Shown: piece after piece, positions 15,124-23,074 of the stretch | How the letters are laid out: the number at the start of each line of letters is the position of its first letter | How positions within the stretch are numbered: position 1 is the stretch's first letter | NCBI GenBank assembly: GCA_947303255.1 | Contig: CAMYXL010000005.1 | Span: 1 to 64,000, forward strand | From: an uncultured Clostridia bacterium | GTDB lineage: Bacteria > Bacillota > Clostridia > Saccharofermentanales > Saccharofermentanaceae | Length of the DNA stretch: 64,000 nt | Direction: 5' to 3' | The notes under the pieces: model-generated | Databases searched by the model: none | What the model was told of the DNA's origin: nothing | What the model saw: only the letters and a program-made list of their open reading frames with translations | Made by a program: the position numbers and the translations under genes

Positions 15124-15354
15124 ATGATTAGTGCCAGAATATTTAACGGCTTAGGCGGTTTGGGGATCATTGCATTCATCATCATTTCAATAGTCTTATT
15201 TATCAGAGACGGCGCTGCTGCCAAAAGGGAAGGCAGAAGCCGCAGGGTGGGCATACGTGTAATGTTTTACATCTCGCTGTATCTTACAGGATTTATGCTG
15301 TTATTTGGATGGATTTTTATCAAGTTTACATTTGGAGATATGAGACTGATGTAA
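15124..15354 (+). CDS. Small two-helix membrane protein (paralogue 2)
   Basis: The 76-aa protein has two helices and a basic loop (FIRDGAAAKREGRSRRVGI) and ends DMRLM. It is paralogous to the gene at 13713. AAAAGGAG precedes the ATG. Flanking of the PstS-like gene by two copies suggests a local duplication and joint function with it. A bidirectional terminator follows. Confidence 0.8.
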   Translation: MISARIFNGLGGLGIIAFIIISIVLFIRDGAAAKREGRSRRVGIRVMFYISLYLTGFMLLFGWIFIKFTFGDMRLM

Positions 15355-15369
15355 TACTATGAATAACAG

Positions 15370-15403
15370 AGCCGCCTGTGCATATAGCACAGACGGCTTT
15401 CTT
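15370..15403. terminator. Bidirectional terminator
   Basis: AGCCG-C-CTGTGC (15370-15381) pairs with GCACAG-A-CGGCT (15387-15398) around ATATA and is followed by TTTCTT. It separates the PstS-like operon from the convergent ABC transporter operon. Confidence 0.85.
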
Positions 15404-15406
15404 CTA

Positions 15407-16162
15407 TTACCATCCCTGATCCATCAACCAGTTATTGAGACGTCTCTCACGGTCTTTATCTTCAAGTGAAGCATCGTTTTGATACTCTCCTTTGATGTTG
15501 CCATCGACAATAAACAGAACTCTCGAGCATCTCGATGCGACTTTTGAATCGTGGGTTACCATCATGATCGTCGTGCCCTCATTGTTGAGCTTCACGAGTT
15601 CGTCCATGACCTCGTTTGAGGAGGAACGGTTCAGGGCACCAGTCGGCTCGTCTGCAAAGAGGATCGTAGGGGAGTTGATCATACTTCTGCAGATGCAGGC
15701 TCTCTGGAGCTGACCGCCGGAAACTTCGTTGATATCATTATCGGCCACATCGATGATGCCGAGCTTTCTCATCAGTTCTTCACCCTTCTTGATCTTCTCG
15801 TCACGGGAACCGCCGTTCTTGCTCTCGAAAGCAGGAAGGAGAATGTTATCGAGGATCGTCAGGTTCTTCATCATGTACATCTGCTGGAAGATGAATCCCA
15901 TCTTCTCGAGGCGGATCTCCGCGAGCTCGTTGCCTCTCATTTTCGAGATGTCCTTGCCACCGAACTTGACCAGGCCGCTTGTCGGCTGATCCATACCTGA
16001 GATGGAGTAAAGGAGCGTCGACTTACCTGAACCGGAAGGTCCCATGATCGCGACCATCTCGCCCTCGTCGACCTTGAGGTTAACGTTCTTCAATACGTTG
16101 ATCTGTCTTTTATCAACAACATATGTCTTGCAAAGATCTTTAATTTCCATTACTGTAGCCAT
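15407..16162 (-). CDS. ABC transporter ATPase of a sensor-linked exporter
   Basis: The 251-aa MacB/LolD-type ATPase has Walker A GPSGSGKST, signature VSGGQLQR, Walker B ILFADEPTGAL and an H-loop histidine. The ATG at 16162 is preferred because AAGGAGAG lies upstream, whereas the longer frame starts before that site. It is the last gene of a leftward operon (response regulator, kinase, permease, ATPase), the layout of antimicrobial-peptide sensing and detoxification modules. The substrate is unknown. Confidence 0.9.
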   Translation of the reverse strand: MATVMEIKDLCKTYVVDKRQINVLKNVNLKVDEGEMVAIMGPSGSGKSTLLYSISGMDQPTSGLVKFGGKDISKMRGNELAEIRLEKMGFIFQQMYMMKNLTILDNILLPAFESKNGGSRDEKIKKGEELMRKLGIIDVADNDINEVSGGQLQRACICRSMINSPTILFADEPTGALNRSSSNEVMDELVKLNNEGTTIMMVTHDSKVASRCSRVLFIVDGNIKGEYQNDASLEDKDRERRLNNWLMDQGW

Positions 16163-16176
16163 TTTCTTTTCTCTCC

Positions 16177-16186
16177 TTTTCGAAAA
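16177..16186. repeat. TTTTCGAAAA palindrome
   Basis: Perfect copy 2 nt after the stop codon of the permease gene, fused to the AAGGAG ribosome site of the ATPase gene on the minus strand. Confidence 0.6.
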
Positions 16187-16188
16187 CA

Positions 16189-18555
16189 TTATTCAATACT
16201 TGCCGTGTCTTTACACTGGATCTTCTTGGTGTAAAGAGCTGTAACGAAAGCTGTGATGACGGTTGTCGCGAGAACGATCGCAGGGTATGTCATGAAACTT
16301 CCAAAGATGTCATAGTTATAATCGATGTTTGACGCACCCATCATTCCGAATATCGGGCTTATCACAAGGTTGGTTACCGGGATCGACAGACCTGCTGCGA
16401 TTATCATTGCAACAAATGCGACGATCAGGAATCTGTAGACATGCCACCTTATGACAACTGAATCCTTAAAGCCTACTGCCTTGGTTATGGCGATCTCACT
16501 CTTCTCATCTGCGATGAAAGATCTTTCCATAAGGACCGTAACGAGGACAACAACGATCATTACGATCAGAAGGAGCATCTTGGCAACTGCGTTCATTATG
16601 TCGTATACCTTTACGCAGTCTCTGCAGTATTCAGCTGCATTCATGATCTTGTCATTTCCGGTCATGTCCTTGAGCTTCCGGACTCTCTCATCGATCGTCT
16701 TCTGACTCGGGTTATCAGTGAATGTGAATTTATACTGCATGACGGATTTGATATGCGAGAAGTCAGTCTTAGCATCATTATGAAGGAGAATGATCTGACC
16801 CAGATCGTTCATCGACTGCAACTTTGCAGTGATGAGCATCTCCTCAGGTCCGTCACCGAAATCCATTGTCACGCTGTCGCCGATATCAGCTCCGCAAAGT
16901 TCCGTGAACTGCTCTGTTATGGCGATCTCGTTCTTGTTGGCCGGAGCAACTCCTTCACTATATCTGAAGTCAGTCATCGAGCTGTTCAGATCCTGCTCGA
17001 AAGCATAGTTATATTTCTCTCCTTCGTACACGATTTCATAGCTGTATGTCAAAGCGACACTCGCGGTACAAGGCATTCCCGCATCGGTATATTCCTTCGC
17101 CATCTCATTGATGTGTTCTTTTAATGCTTCGCTGTCCTTCTCATTCATGTAAGTCATAGCATCTGCGGTATCAGTTACATATACATCTGCCTCTGTTCCG
17201 AAGAGATAGAGGAGCTTGTCACTGTTCATGGTATTTGTCGTATTAACGATGACCAATACAAGAAGTGTACAAAGTGAGAACGTAACTATTACCGTTACAA
17301 ACCTTTTCGGGCTGCTAAGTATATCATTGACAGCCAGGAAGAATGACGGACGGAACTTGTTCTTTGTGATCCTGATGCCGCCCTTTTTCTTGAATCTCTC
17401 GCCTGTCTGGCCGGATCTTATCGCATCGATCGGTGAGAGTTTCTTGACCTTACCTGTGATCAGATAAGCTGACAGGATTACCAGGATCATGATTCCGATC
17501 GATCCGATTATGTTCCATACGATACCGAGTTCAGATCCGAGGATCATATCGCTGCTTACTGAATCCAGAAGCAATTTGCCGAACGGGATACTGATGAAAA
17601 ATCCGATCACAGATCCGATCACGGAGATCACTGCATACTTTGCAAGATACAGCAATCTTATCTTCCTGTCCTTTATTCCGATAGCCTTCATGACACCGAT
17701 CTCACGGAAGTCCTCGCTTATCGAGAAGTTGATCGTAAAGCGGAGAACCAGGAATGATACGATCATGAGGCAAACACTTAAGATAACAACCGTAAAAGCT
17801 ACGATGAGATTCATTACATATGCGATTTTGATCTGTGATACCGGATAAGCATAACCTTTCTTATCGAGATCACTTAATGCAGAACTTACTGCCTTCGTAT
17901 CATCCGTATGGATATAGAAGATCTCGCCGCCGTAGTAGTTATAGCAGACTTCGTCATCAAGGAACTTCTGGAAATCCTCATCGCACAGGAAGAATCTCGG
18001 ATTACCGAACATCTTTGAACCAAGGAAAGCATCCTTTAAGCCGCCCTGGATCTCATATGTTCCCTTAACGTCACCTTTTTCAATAACGATCTTATCCCCG
18101 GCTTTAAGGTCATTGTCCGTCAGGAAATTTACAGAGACCAAGACTTTGCCCTTTTCAACGGAAGTCAGCTCATTGTTGTCCTTATCGAAGTACTTCATTC
18201 CGCGGCCTTCAATGGACTCGATGATACCGGCATTTGTAACACCCAATCTCTTTCCGCTCTCGAGTTTGATATTACCTTCGGCAACGAAGACGACCGTTTC
18301 TTTTGTATAACTCTTTATCTCAGGAATGGATTTGACCTTATCCTCTGAATAACCGATGGCGCCTTCACCCATCGATATCAACTGATAGTCGCCGACCTCA
18401 GCTGTCTTGAACTGATAATCGGTTCCGTTGAGGATCGCTATCAGATTATTAAGTCCGCTGGCGAAAAATACGCTGGCGATTATTACGAACAGAAACAGGA
18501 TGATATTCATCGTCTTGTTTCTCTTAATATCCTTTTTCAGAATGCTTCCAAACAT
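16189..18555 (-). CDS. FtsX-type ABC transporter permease, two-module
   Basis: The 788-aa protein has an N-terminal helix, a large extracellular domain, a three-helix FtsX core (about 250-400), a second large extracellular domain and a final three-helix core. The start at 18555 has AAGGGAT upstream. The architecture matches exporters or sensors of the BceB/MacB superfamily with two FtsX domains. It is co-transcribed with its ATPase and lies downstream of a two-component system, which suggests peptide-antibiotic response. This is inference; the ligand is unknown. Confidence 0.87.
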   Translation of the reverse strand: MFGSILKKDIKRNKTMNIILFLFVIIASVFFASGLNNLIAILNGTDYQFKTAEVGDYQLISMGEGAIGYSEDKVKSIPEIKSYTKETVVFVAEGNIKLESGKRLGVTNAGIIESIEGRGMKYFDKDNNELTSVEKGKVLVSVNFLTDNDLKAGDKIVIEKGDVKGTYEIQGGLKDAFLGSKMFGNPRFFLCDEDFQKFLDDEVCYNYYGGEIFYIHTDDTKAVSSALSDLDKKGYAYPVSQIKIAYVMNLIVAFTVVILSVCLMIVSFLVLRFTINFSISEDFREIGVMKAIGIKDRKIRLLYLAKYAVISVIGSVIGFFISIPFGKLLLDSVSSDMILGSELGIVWNIIGSIGIMILVILSAYLITGKVKKLSPIDAIRSGQTGERFKKKGGIRITKNKFRPSFFLAVNDILSSPKRFVTVIVTFSLCTLLVLVIVNTTNTMNSDKLLYLFGTEADVYVTDTADAMTYMNEKDSEALKEHINEMAKEYTDAGMPCTASVALTYSYEIVYEGEKYNYAFEQDLNSSMTDFRYSEGVAPANKNEIAITEQFTELCGADIGDSVTMDFGDGPEEMLITAKLQSMNDLGQIILLHNDAKTDFSHIKSVMQYKFTFTDNPSQKTIDERVRKLKDMTGNDKIMNAAEYCRDCVKVYDIMNAVAKMLLLIVMIVVVLVTVLMERSFIADEKSEIAITKAVGFKDSVVIRWHVYRFLIVAFVAMIIAAGLSIPVTNLVISPIFGMMGASNIDYNYDIFGSFMTYPAIVLATTVITAFVTALYTKKIQCKDTASIE

Positions 18556-18640
18556 ATCGTTTAATCCCTTCTCTCGTTTTATGATGCAATGATACAAGAG
18601 AGATTATTAAACAATCATTAAATCCCGAGAAAGCCTGATA

Positions 18641-19858
18641 TTACGCCATCTTTACGACAGCTACCGCCACGAATCCGTCCTCTTTGGCGGTCGCATAGAC
18701 GTCTCCGTCCATCTTCTGCATAAGGTGTTTGCATATATAAAGTCCGAGTCCGCTGCCCTGAATATCCTTGGTATTCTTTCCTCTGTAGAACGAATCAAAG
18801 ATATTCTGCATGTCCGTCTCATCCGGAGCCTGTCCTGAATTTTCAACGCAGATAAGCTTGCAATCTTCTTCTTCTTCGAAAAAGATCTTTATCGACTTTC
18901 CGTCTCCGTACTTGATCGCATTCTCCATAAAGTTCTGCAAAACTTCAACGAGCCTGTCGGCATCACAATGCAAAAGACAGTTTGAATGCTCTGCCACACT
19001 GAACTCAGTATGTATAACGGAAAGCTTGTCACTATAATATGCTTCTATCTTATTGATCACATCATCAATATATACTTCACCGACATTGACGCTTAAGTCC
19101 ATGAAATCTTCTCTGGATATCTTGCTGATCTCACCTGCGTATCTTTTGATCTCGTCAGTATTTTTGAGTATTCCTTCGAGAGCTTCCTTTTTCTTCTCAT
19201 CAGTTTCATAAAGTCCGTCTTTGAGAGCCTTGGTATATAGTTCTATCGCAGAAAGAGGCGTCTTGATATCATGTGACAGCGAGAGTACCAGTGTTTTCTT
19301 TTCTTTCTGGTACTCCAGTTCCTTCTTTTTGGAGTCCTCAAGGTTTTCGCGAAGCATATCCATGCCCCAGATAAACTTGCCGAAGAACTTGCTCTTTTCC
19401 TGCTTGATAGGTGTTGTGAGATTTCCCTTGGCAAGGTCCACAGTCATCGCCGTCATGTTGTTGAACGGCTTGATGATCTTTTTGTAAATGTATATAAGAA
19501 TAGCCAAAGTAACGATCAACATAAGACCAAGGCAGATATTCAGAACAAGAAGAGGCCTGTTGGTCGACTTCGTCTTATATTCGATCCTGTAGACATCATC
19601 GCCCTTTAAAGCGACTATGTAGTCATTATTGACCACGTCGCCCTGCTCCATCTTCTCTACCCTTATGATCGAATCATAGTCATCGATGTTGATGTTTTCT
19701 ATAGGTTCGGTCTCCAGTCTTTTTGCAATCCTCTTTGCTTCAACTTTGCTCATACCGTTACTTTTGTTTTCGACAAACAGGATAAGGACATTGCTCAATA
19801 CGATGAGCAATATCTCAATAACGATTATGATGACTGCTGTCCTTCGAAACCTATTCAA
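18641..19858 (-). CDS. Membrane sensor histidine kinase
   Basis: The 405-aa protein has two membrane helices (about 8-29 and 102-125) bracketing an extracellular sensor of about 70 residues, then a HAMP-like segment. The phosphoacceptor box is SLSHDIKTPLSA, and the ATP-binding domain has NAIKYGDG and GSGLGLYICKHL. The start is TTG at 19858, inside the end of the response-regulator gene. The sizeable extracellular loop differs from the very short loop of BceS-type kinases. It probably signals to the regulator at 19851. Confidence 0.9.
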   Translation of the reverse strand: MNRFRRTAVIIIVIEILLIVLSNVLILFVENKSNGMSKVEAKRIAKRLETEPIENINIDDYDSIIRVEKMEQGDVVNNDYIVALKGDDVYRIEYKTKSTNRPLLVLNICLGLMLIVTLAILIYIYKKIIKPFNNMTAMTVDLAKGNLTTPIKQEKSKFFGKFIWGMDMLRENLEDSKKKELEYQKEKKTLVLSLSHDIKTPLSAIELYTKALKDGLYETDEKKKEALEGILKNTDEIKRYAGEISKISREDFMDLSVNVGEVYIDDVINKIEAYYSDKLSVIHTEFSVAEHSNCLLHCDADRLVEVLQNFMENAIKYGDGKSIKIFFEEEEDCKLICVENSGQAPDETDMQNIFDSFYRGKNTKDIQGSGLGLYICKHLMQKMDGDVYATAKEDGFVAVAVVKMA

Positions 19859-20516
19859 ACCTGTAACCTACTCCCCAGACCGTCATGATATGCTCAGGAT
19901 TTTTGGGATCCTTCTCGATCTTCTCACGGAGCCACTTGATGTGCACCGTAAGTGTCTGCATCTCGGATTCGCTGTCGCTTCCCCAGATGTTGCTGAACAG
20001 ATATGCTTTCTTGAGTGTCACGCCCTTGTTGTCTATCAGTAGTTTCAGAAGATCGAACTCCTTGGCGGTAACTTCTATCTTCTCATTGCCTTTGCTCAAC
20101 GTTTTAGTCGCGCAGTTAAGTTTCAAGTCACCTTCAATGATCTCATCCTGCGAGAACTTACGCTTGAAGATTCCTCTGATCTTGGCAAGGAGGATATCGA
20201 TGTCATACGGCTTCTCGATATAGTCGTCAGCTCCGAGATCCAGTCCCTTGAGCTTACTCTCCTTATCGGTCTTCGCACTTGCTATGAGGATGTGGGTGTT
20301 AGAATCTTCTCTTATTTTCGAGCATACGGTAAAGCCGTCGATATCGCCCGGAAGCATGATGTCCAGGACTATGAGCTTGGCTCCGTATTTCTCATAAAGA
20401 TCCATGGCCTTCCTGCCGCTCTCGGCATAGGCTACGGTGTAGTTCTCCTTACGGAGGAAATCACAAAGAAGACTTCCTATCTCCTTATTATCTTCAACAA
20501 CGATAATGTCAGGCAT
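19851..20516 (-). CDS. OmpR-family response regulator
   Basis: The 221-aa protein has a receiver domain with the acidic pair VVEDN, the phosphoacceptor Asp in LIVLDIMLP and the conserved K in YIEKPYDID. A C-terminal winged helix follows (LTVHIKWLREKIEKDP...VWGVGYRFE). It overlaps the sensor kinase by 8 bp and heads the operon for the FtsX exporter, which it probably activates. GGGAGAAG precedes the ATG. Confidence 0.92.
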   Translation of the reverse strand: MPDIIVVEDNKEIGSLLCDFLRKENYTVAYAESGRKAMDLYEKYGAKLIVLDIMLPGDIDGFTVCSKIREDSNTHILIASAKTDKESKLKGLDLGADDYIEKPYDIDILLAKIRGIFKRKFSQDEIIEGDLKLNCATKTLSKGNEKIEVTAKEFDLLKLLIDNKGVTLKKAYLFSNIWGSDSESEMQTLTVHIKWLREKIEKDPKNPEHIMTVWGVGYRFE

Positions 20517-20582
20517 TTTTACTTCTCCCTCATATCAGATGTTATAATTGTAGCATTGAAACGGATCGGAGGATCACCATTC

Positions 20583-21068
20583 ATGAAAAAATATCTCGTA
20601 TGCTCTGACATTCACGGCCGCGACAGCTACCTCGAGACGGCTCTGTCCAAGAATCAGGATATAGACTGCGTTGTAATCGCGGGCGACCTGGAGATCGACA
20701 CATACGACATCGAAGATATAGTACGAAGATTCTCCTCTCCGAAGACTGCACTCATCATGGTCAAGGGCAACTGCGATTCTTATCTGACCTCTACTTATGC
20801 CCTTCCGTCCACACGTACATTCACTCTCGGAAAAAAGCACAAGGCACTTCTTACACACGGACATCTTTATCAGGCAAGACTGGATGTTATGTCATACTCA
20901 GCAATGGAGAATGAATGCGACGTGGTCATCTTCGGTCACATCCATAAGCAGGTCGACACCTTTGAGTTCGGAATCCGCTTCCTTAATCCGGGTGCCATGA
21001 GAAACAAGTCATATATGATCCTTACCGTTGATGATAACGATGAGATCTCCGTTGAATTCAAAGGATAA
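20583..21068 (+). CDS. YfcE/MJ0936-family phosphodiesterase
   Basis: The 161-aa metallophosphoesterase has metal-site motifs CSDIHGR, AGDLE, KGNCD, LTHGH and FGHIH. The family length is usual at this start. The ATG at 20583 follows GGAGGATC, and a TATAAT at 20543-20548 serves as the -10, so the longer upstream frame is not used. The likely role is hydrolysis of small phosphodiesters. It is a single gene with a terminator at 21085-21120. Confidence 0.9.
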   Translation: MKKYLVCSDIHGRDSYLETALSKNQDIDCVVIAGDLEIDTYDIEDIVRRFSSPKTALIMVKGNCDSYLTSTYALPSTRTFTLGKKHKALLTHGHLYQARLDVMSYSAMENECDVVIFGHIHKQVDTFEFGIRFLNPGAMRNKSYMILTVDDNDEISVEFKG

Positions 21069-21084
21069 TGTTTTCGAACAAAAC

Positions 21085-21120
21085 AAAAAGTTGCCTTCAC
21101 CGAAGACAACTTCTTGCTTT
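21085..21120. terminator. Terminator between convergent genes
   Basis: AAGTTG-C-CTTC (21088-21098) pairs with GAAG-A-CAACTT (21102-21112), flanked by A- and T-rich runs. It serves the phosphodiesterase and probably the convergent DUF4190 gene. A near copy of the palindrome (TTTTCGAACA, 21071-21080) lies just before it. Confidence 0.75.
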
Positions 21121-21137
21121 TCTTCATATTGTAAAAC

Positions 21138-21587
21138 TTACTTATCGATTGACTGAGTGATAGCTTCTTTTGCTCCGTCAAATGAGACATTGCTTATTGC
21201 TACTGCGCCTCCAACGATACAAAGTGCGAGCACTGCGGTCAAAATCAGCGAACCGAGGATACCGAGAACGCTGAACATAACGCCAGCGGATCTTGTATCT
21301 GTCTTGTCGCCCAAGCGCTTTGCCTTTGATGCCTTGGACAGGCCGACTATGCCGAAGATGAATCCCAAGAGTGTGATCCAAGAGAACATGAACGATGCAA
21401 CACCAAAACCGAGTGAACTCTTTGCGGCTTTGTGTGCAGGACTGTCGTCTCTCTCGTACTTATTGTCAGCCCAACTGTAGCGATAAGGTGTCATTGTTGA
21501 CACTGGTCTAGCTACCTTTTCTTCCTTCTCAGAAGCCTCACCCAAACCGAATCCGGGTCTTACCAATACTGCTTCGTTTGCTGTCAT
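21138..21587 (-). CDS. DUF4190-type membrane protein
   Basis: The 149-aa protein has a soluble N-terminus (about 1-60) and two membrane helices with a glycine-rich turn (ITLLGFIFGIVGLSKASKAKRLGD), typical of DUF4190. A short external tail follows. It resembles the helical part of the zinc-ribbon protein at 3120 but lacks the ribbon. AAGGGATGAT precedes the ATG. Function unknown. Confidence 0.82.
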   Translation of the reverse strand: MTANEAVLVRPGFGLGEASEKEEKVARPVSTMTPYRYSWADNKYERDDSPAHKAAKSSLGFGVASFMFSWITLLGFIFGIVGLSKASKAKRLGDKTDTRSAGVMFSVLGILGSLILTAVLALCIVGGAVAISNVSFDGAKEAITQSIDK

Positions 21588-21925
21588 ATCATCCCTTCTT
21601 TCTTTGACAGATTTTTGACCGTCACCTTGAAAATATATTAAAACGCTTTCAATGTCTATCTTCTATTTCCTTTTTCGAAAAGAAAAAATTTTATCTATCC
21701 CTGTAACATTTCTCCTAAAACTCTGTCATTAAGGTTAAGGATGGGTACATTTACCCAAGGTATGAGGATTTGTCGGCGATCAGGCGGGGACTGGAAAATC
21801 TAATCTTTCTCCCCGAAAATTCCGGTTTCCACTTGTGACCTGACAAATAATCATATCTTGCATCTGCAACATGGAATAGGGTGCTCTCGTCATATAGACA
21901 GGGAGATGGATTAAGGAGAGGTACA
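21588..21925. other. Intergenic region without a recognised gene
   Basis: These 338 bp separate two divergent genes. They contain a perfect TTTTCGAAAA at 21672-21681, an inverted repeat TGGGTA-CATT-TACCCA at 21742-21757, and a looser pair CGGGGA (21785) with TCCCCG about 20 nt later. A long 5' leader for the lipoprotein gene is possible, but I recognise no riboswitch. A 20-codon ATG frame at 21742 lacks a good ribosome site. Confidence 0.5.
21672..21681. repeat. TTTTCGAAAA palindrome
   Basis: Perfect copy in the divergent intergenic region, 85 bp upstream of the DUF4190 gene start. Confidence 0.6.
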
Positions 21926-23074
21926 ATGAAAAACAAGATCATGGCAGCTGTTTTATCAGCTATTCTTTTGGCGTCCGCATTAACAGGATGCAGCACAGCA
22001 AAATCAAACAAGATAAAGACCAGGACCGGCAAGACATCTGAAACAACACAGGAAACAGATGAGACAGTTGAGACTGAAGAAACAGAGATCACCGGAAAAG
22101 ATGACCCGACGGAGCCTACAACAAGTAAGGACCCGGTTGTCGATTCAAAGATCGATCCTAACGAGCCTTTGTTCATGAAAGTTTACATGAATTATGCTTG
22201 GGGATATTCTGTGAGCGCAACGGTAATAATGGGAAACGGTGACGTCTATTACTTTGGATGCGGCACTATGGTCTATCCGCCTGTGGATGCCAACTATGAT
22301 CTGTTCGATTATCTCGAGACAAAGCTCGAGTATGTCAAAAAGATCGGTGAGCCTGTCGGGAAAGTTGACGAGGATTATCTTAACAGCCTTTTCGAGAAGG
22401 CAAATGAGATAGATCTGAGCGCGGATATTCTCTCAGAGAACGTAATGTGCGATTACGGCGAATACGAGATATTCTTCCTTCAGACCGCCAACGAAGATGA
22501 CAATAAACTCATCTACGGGTACGGAGACAATGACTTGATCCTTGACGATTCCAAGGCTGAAGACTTCAAGGAAGATTTCGAACAGCTTATCTCCGGAGAG
22601 TCCGATATGCTCACTGTTACAGGCGATACATATTACAGCATCTACACCAATGAATTCCCTATCGTCAGCTTTAACTGCGGTTATGTGAGCGGTTCTGAAG
22701 ATTACGGATTCTACGTCTTCCCTGACCGTGCGTCGTTCATGGATGCCATGGATCAGCTGGGGATCGACAAGACTGAATTCGCCGTTTATGAGGAACCTGC
22801 TTATGAAGACTATCCGTACTTTGTACAGATACAAAATGTACCGTCATCGGGATATATGCTCCTCCACGATGCATTCATAGTCGAGCGCACAGACGACAGC
22901 GATTCATACTTCTTCCTCGAGTCTGATGACAGCTACCGTCCTGAACCTGACAGCACGCAGTGCGCAGTAATGGACGGATTCATCTCAGTATGCTGCTTCA
23001 CAGGCTATGTAGAACTCGATGAACTCGTCAATGATGAGACCAACCCTTGGCAATACTTTGAATCAGGATCTTAA
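21926..23074 (+). CDS. Secreted lipoprotein of unknown function
   Basis: The 382-aa protein has a lipoprotein signal (ASALTGCSTAK), a Thr/Glu-rich linker to about residue 75, and an acidic soluble domain with no recognised motif. The start ATG at 21926 follows AAGGAGAGG. The gene converges on the O-antigen-ligase-like gene with a 4-bp overlap. Function unknown; the general layout resembles the other lipoproteins of this window. Confidence 0.78.
   Translation: MKNKIMAAVLSAILLASALTGCSTAKSNKIKTRTGKTSETTQETDETVETEETEITGKDDPTEPTTSKDPVVDSKIDPNEPLFMKVYMNYAWGYSVSATVIMGNGDVYYFGCGTMVYPPVDANYDLFDYLETKLEYVKKIGEPVGKVDEDYLNSLFEKANEIDLSADILSENVMCDYGEYEIFFLQTANEDDNKLIYGYGDNDLILDDSKAEDFKEDFEQLISGESDMLTVTGDTYYSIYTNEFPIVSFNCGYVSGSEDYGFYVFPDRASFMDAMDQLGIDKTEFAVYEEPAYEDYPYFVQIQNVPSSGYMLLHDAFIVERTDDSDSYFFLESDDSYRPEPDSTQCAVMDGFISVCCFTGYVELDELVNDETNPWQYFESGS

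Noticed and set aside
18661..18846. Alternative-frame ORFs inside the sensor kinase and other genes
   Set aside because: They are arginine- or serine-rich out-of-frame readings without ribosome sites and overlap well-supported genes.
21742..21804. A 20-codon ATG frame in the intergenic region
   Set aside because: It has no convincing ribosome site, the peptide has no recognisable features, and it overlaps the inverted repeat.
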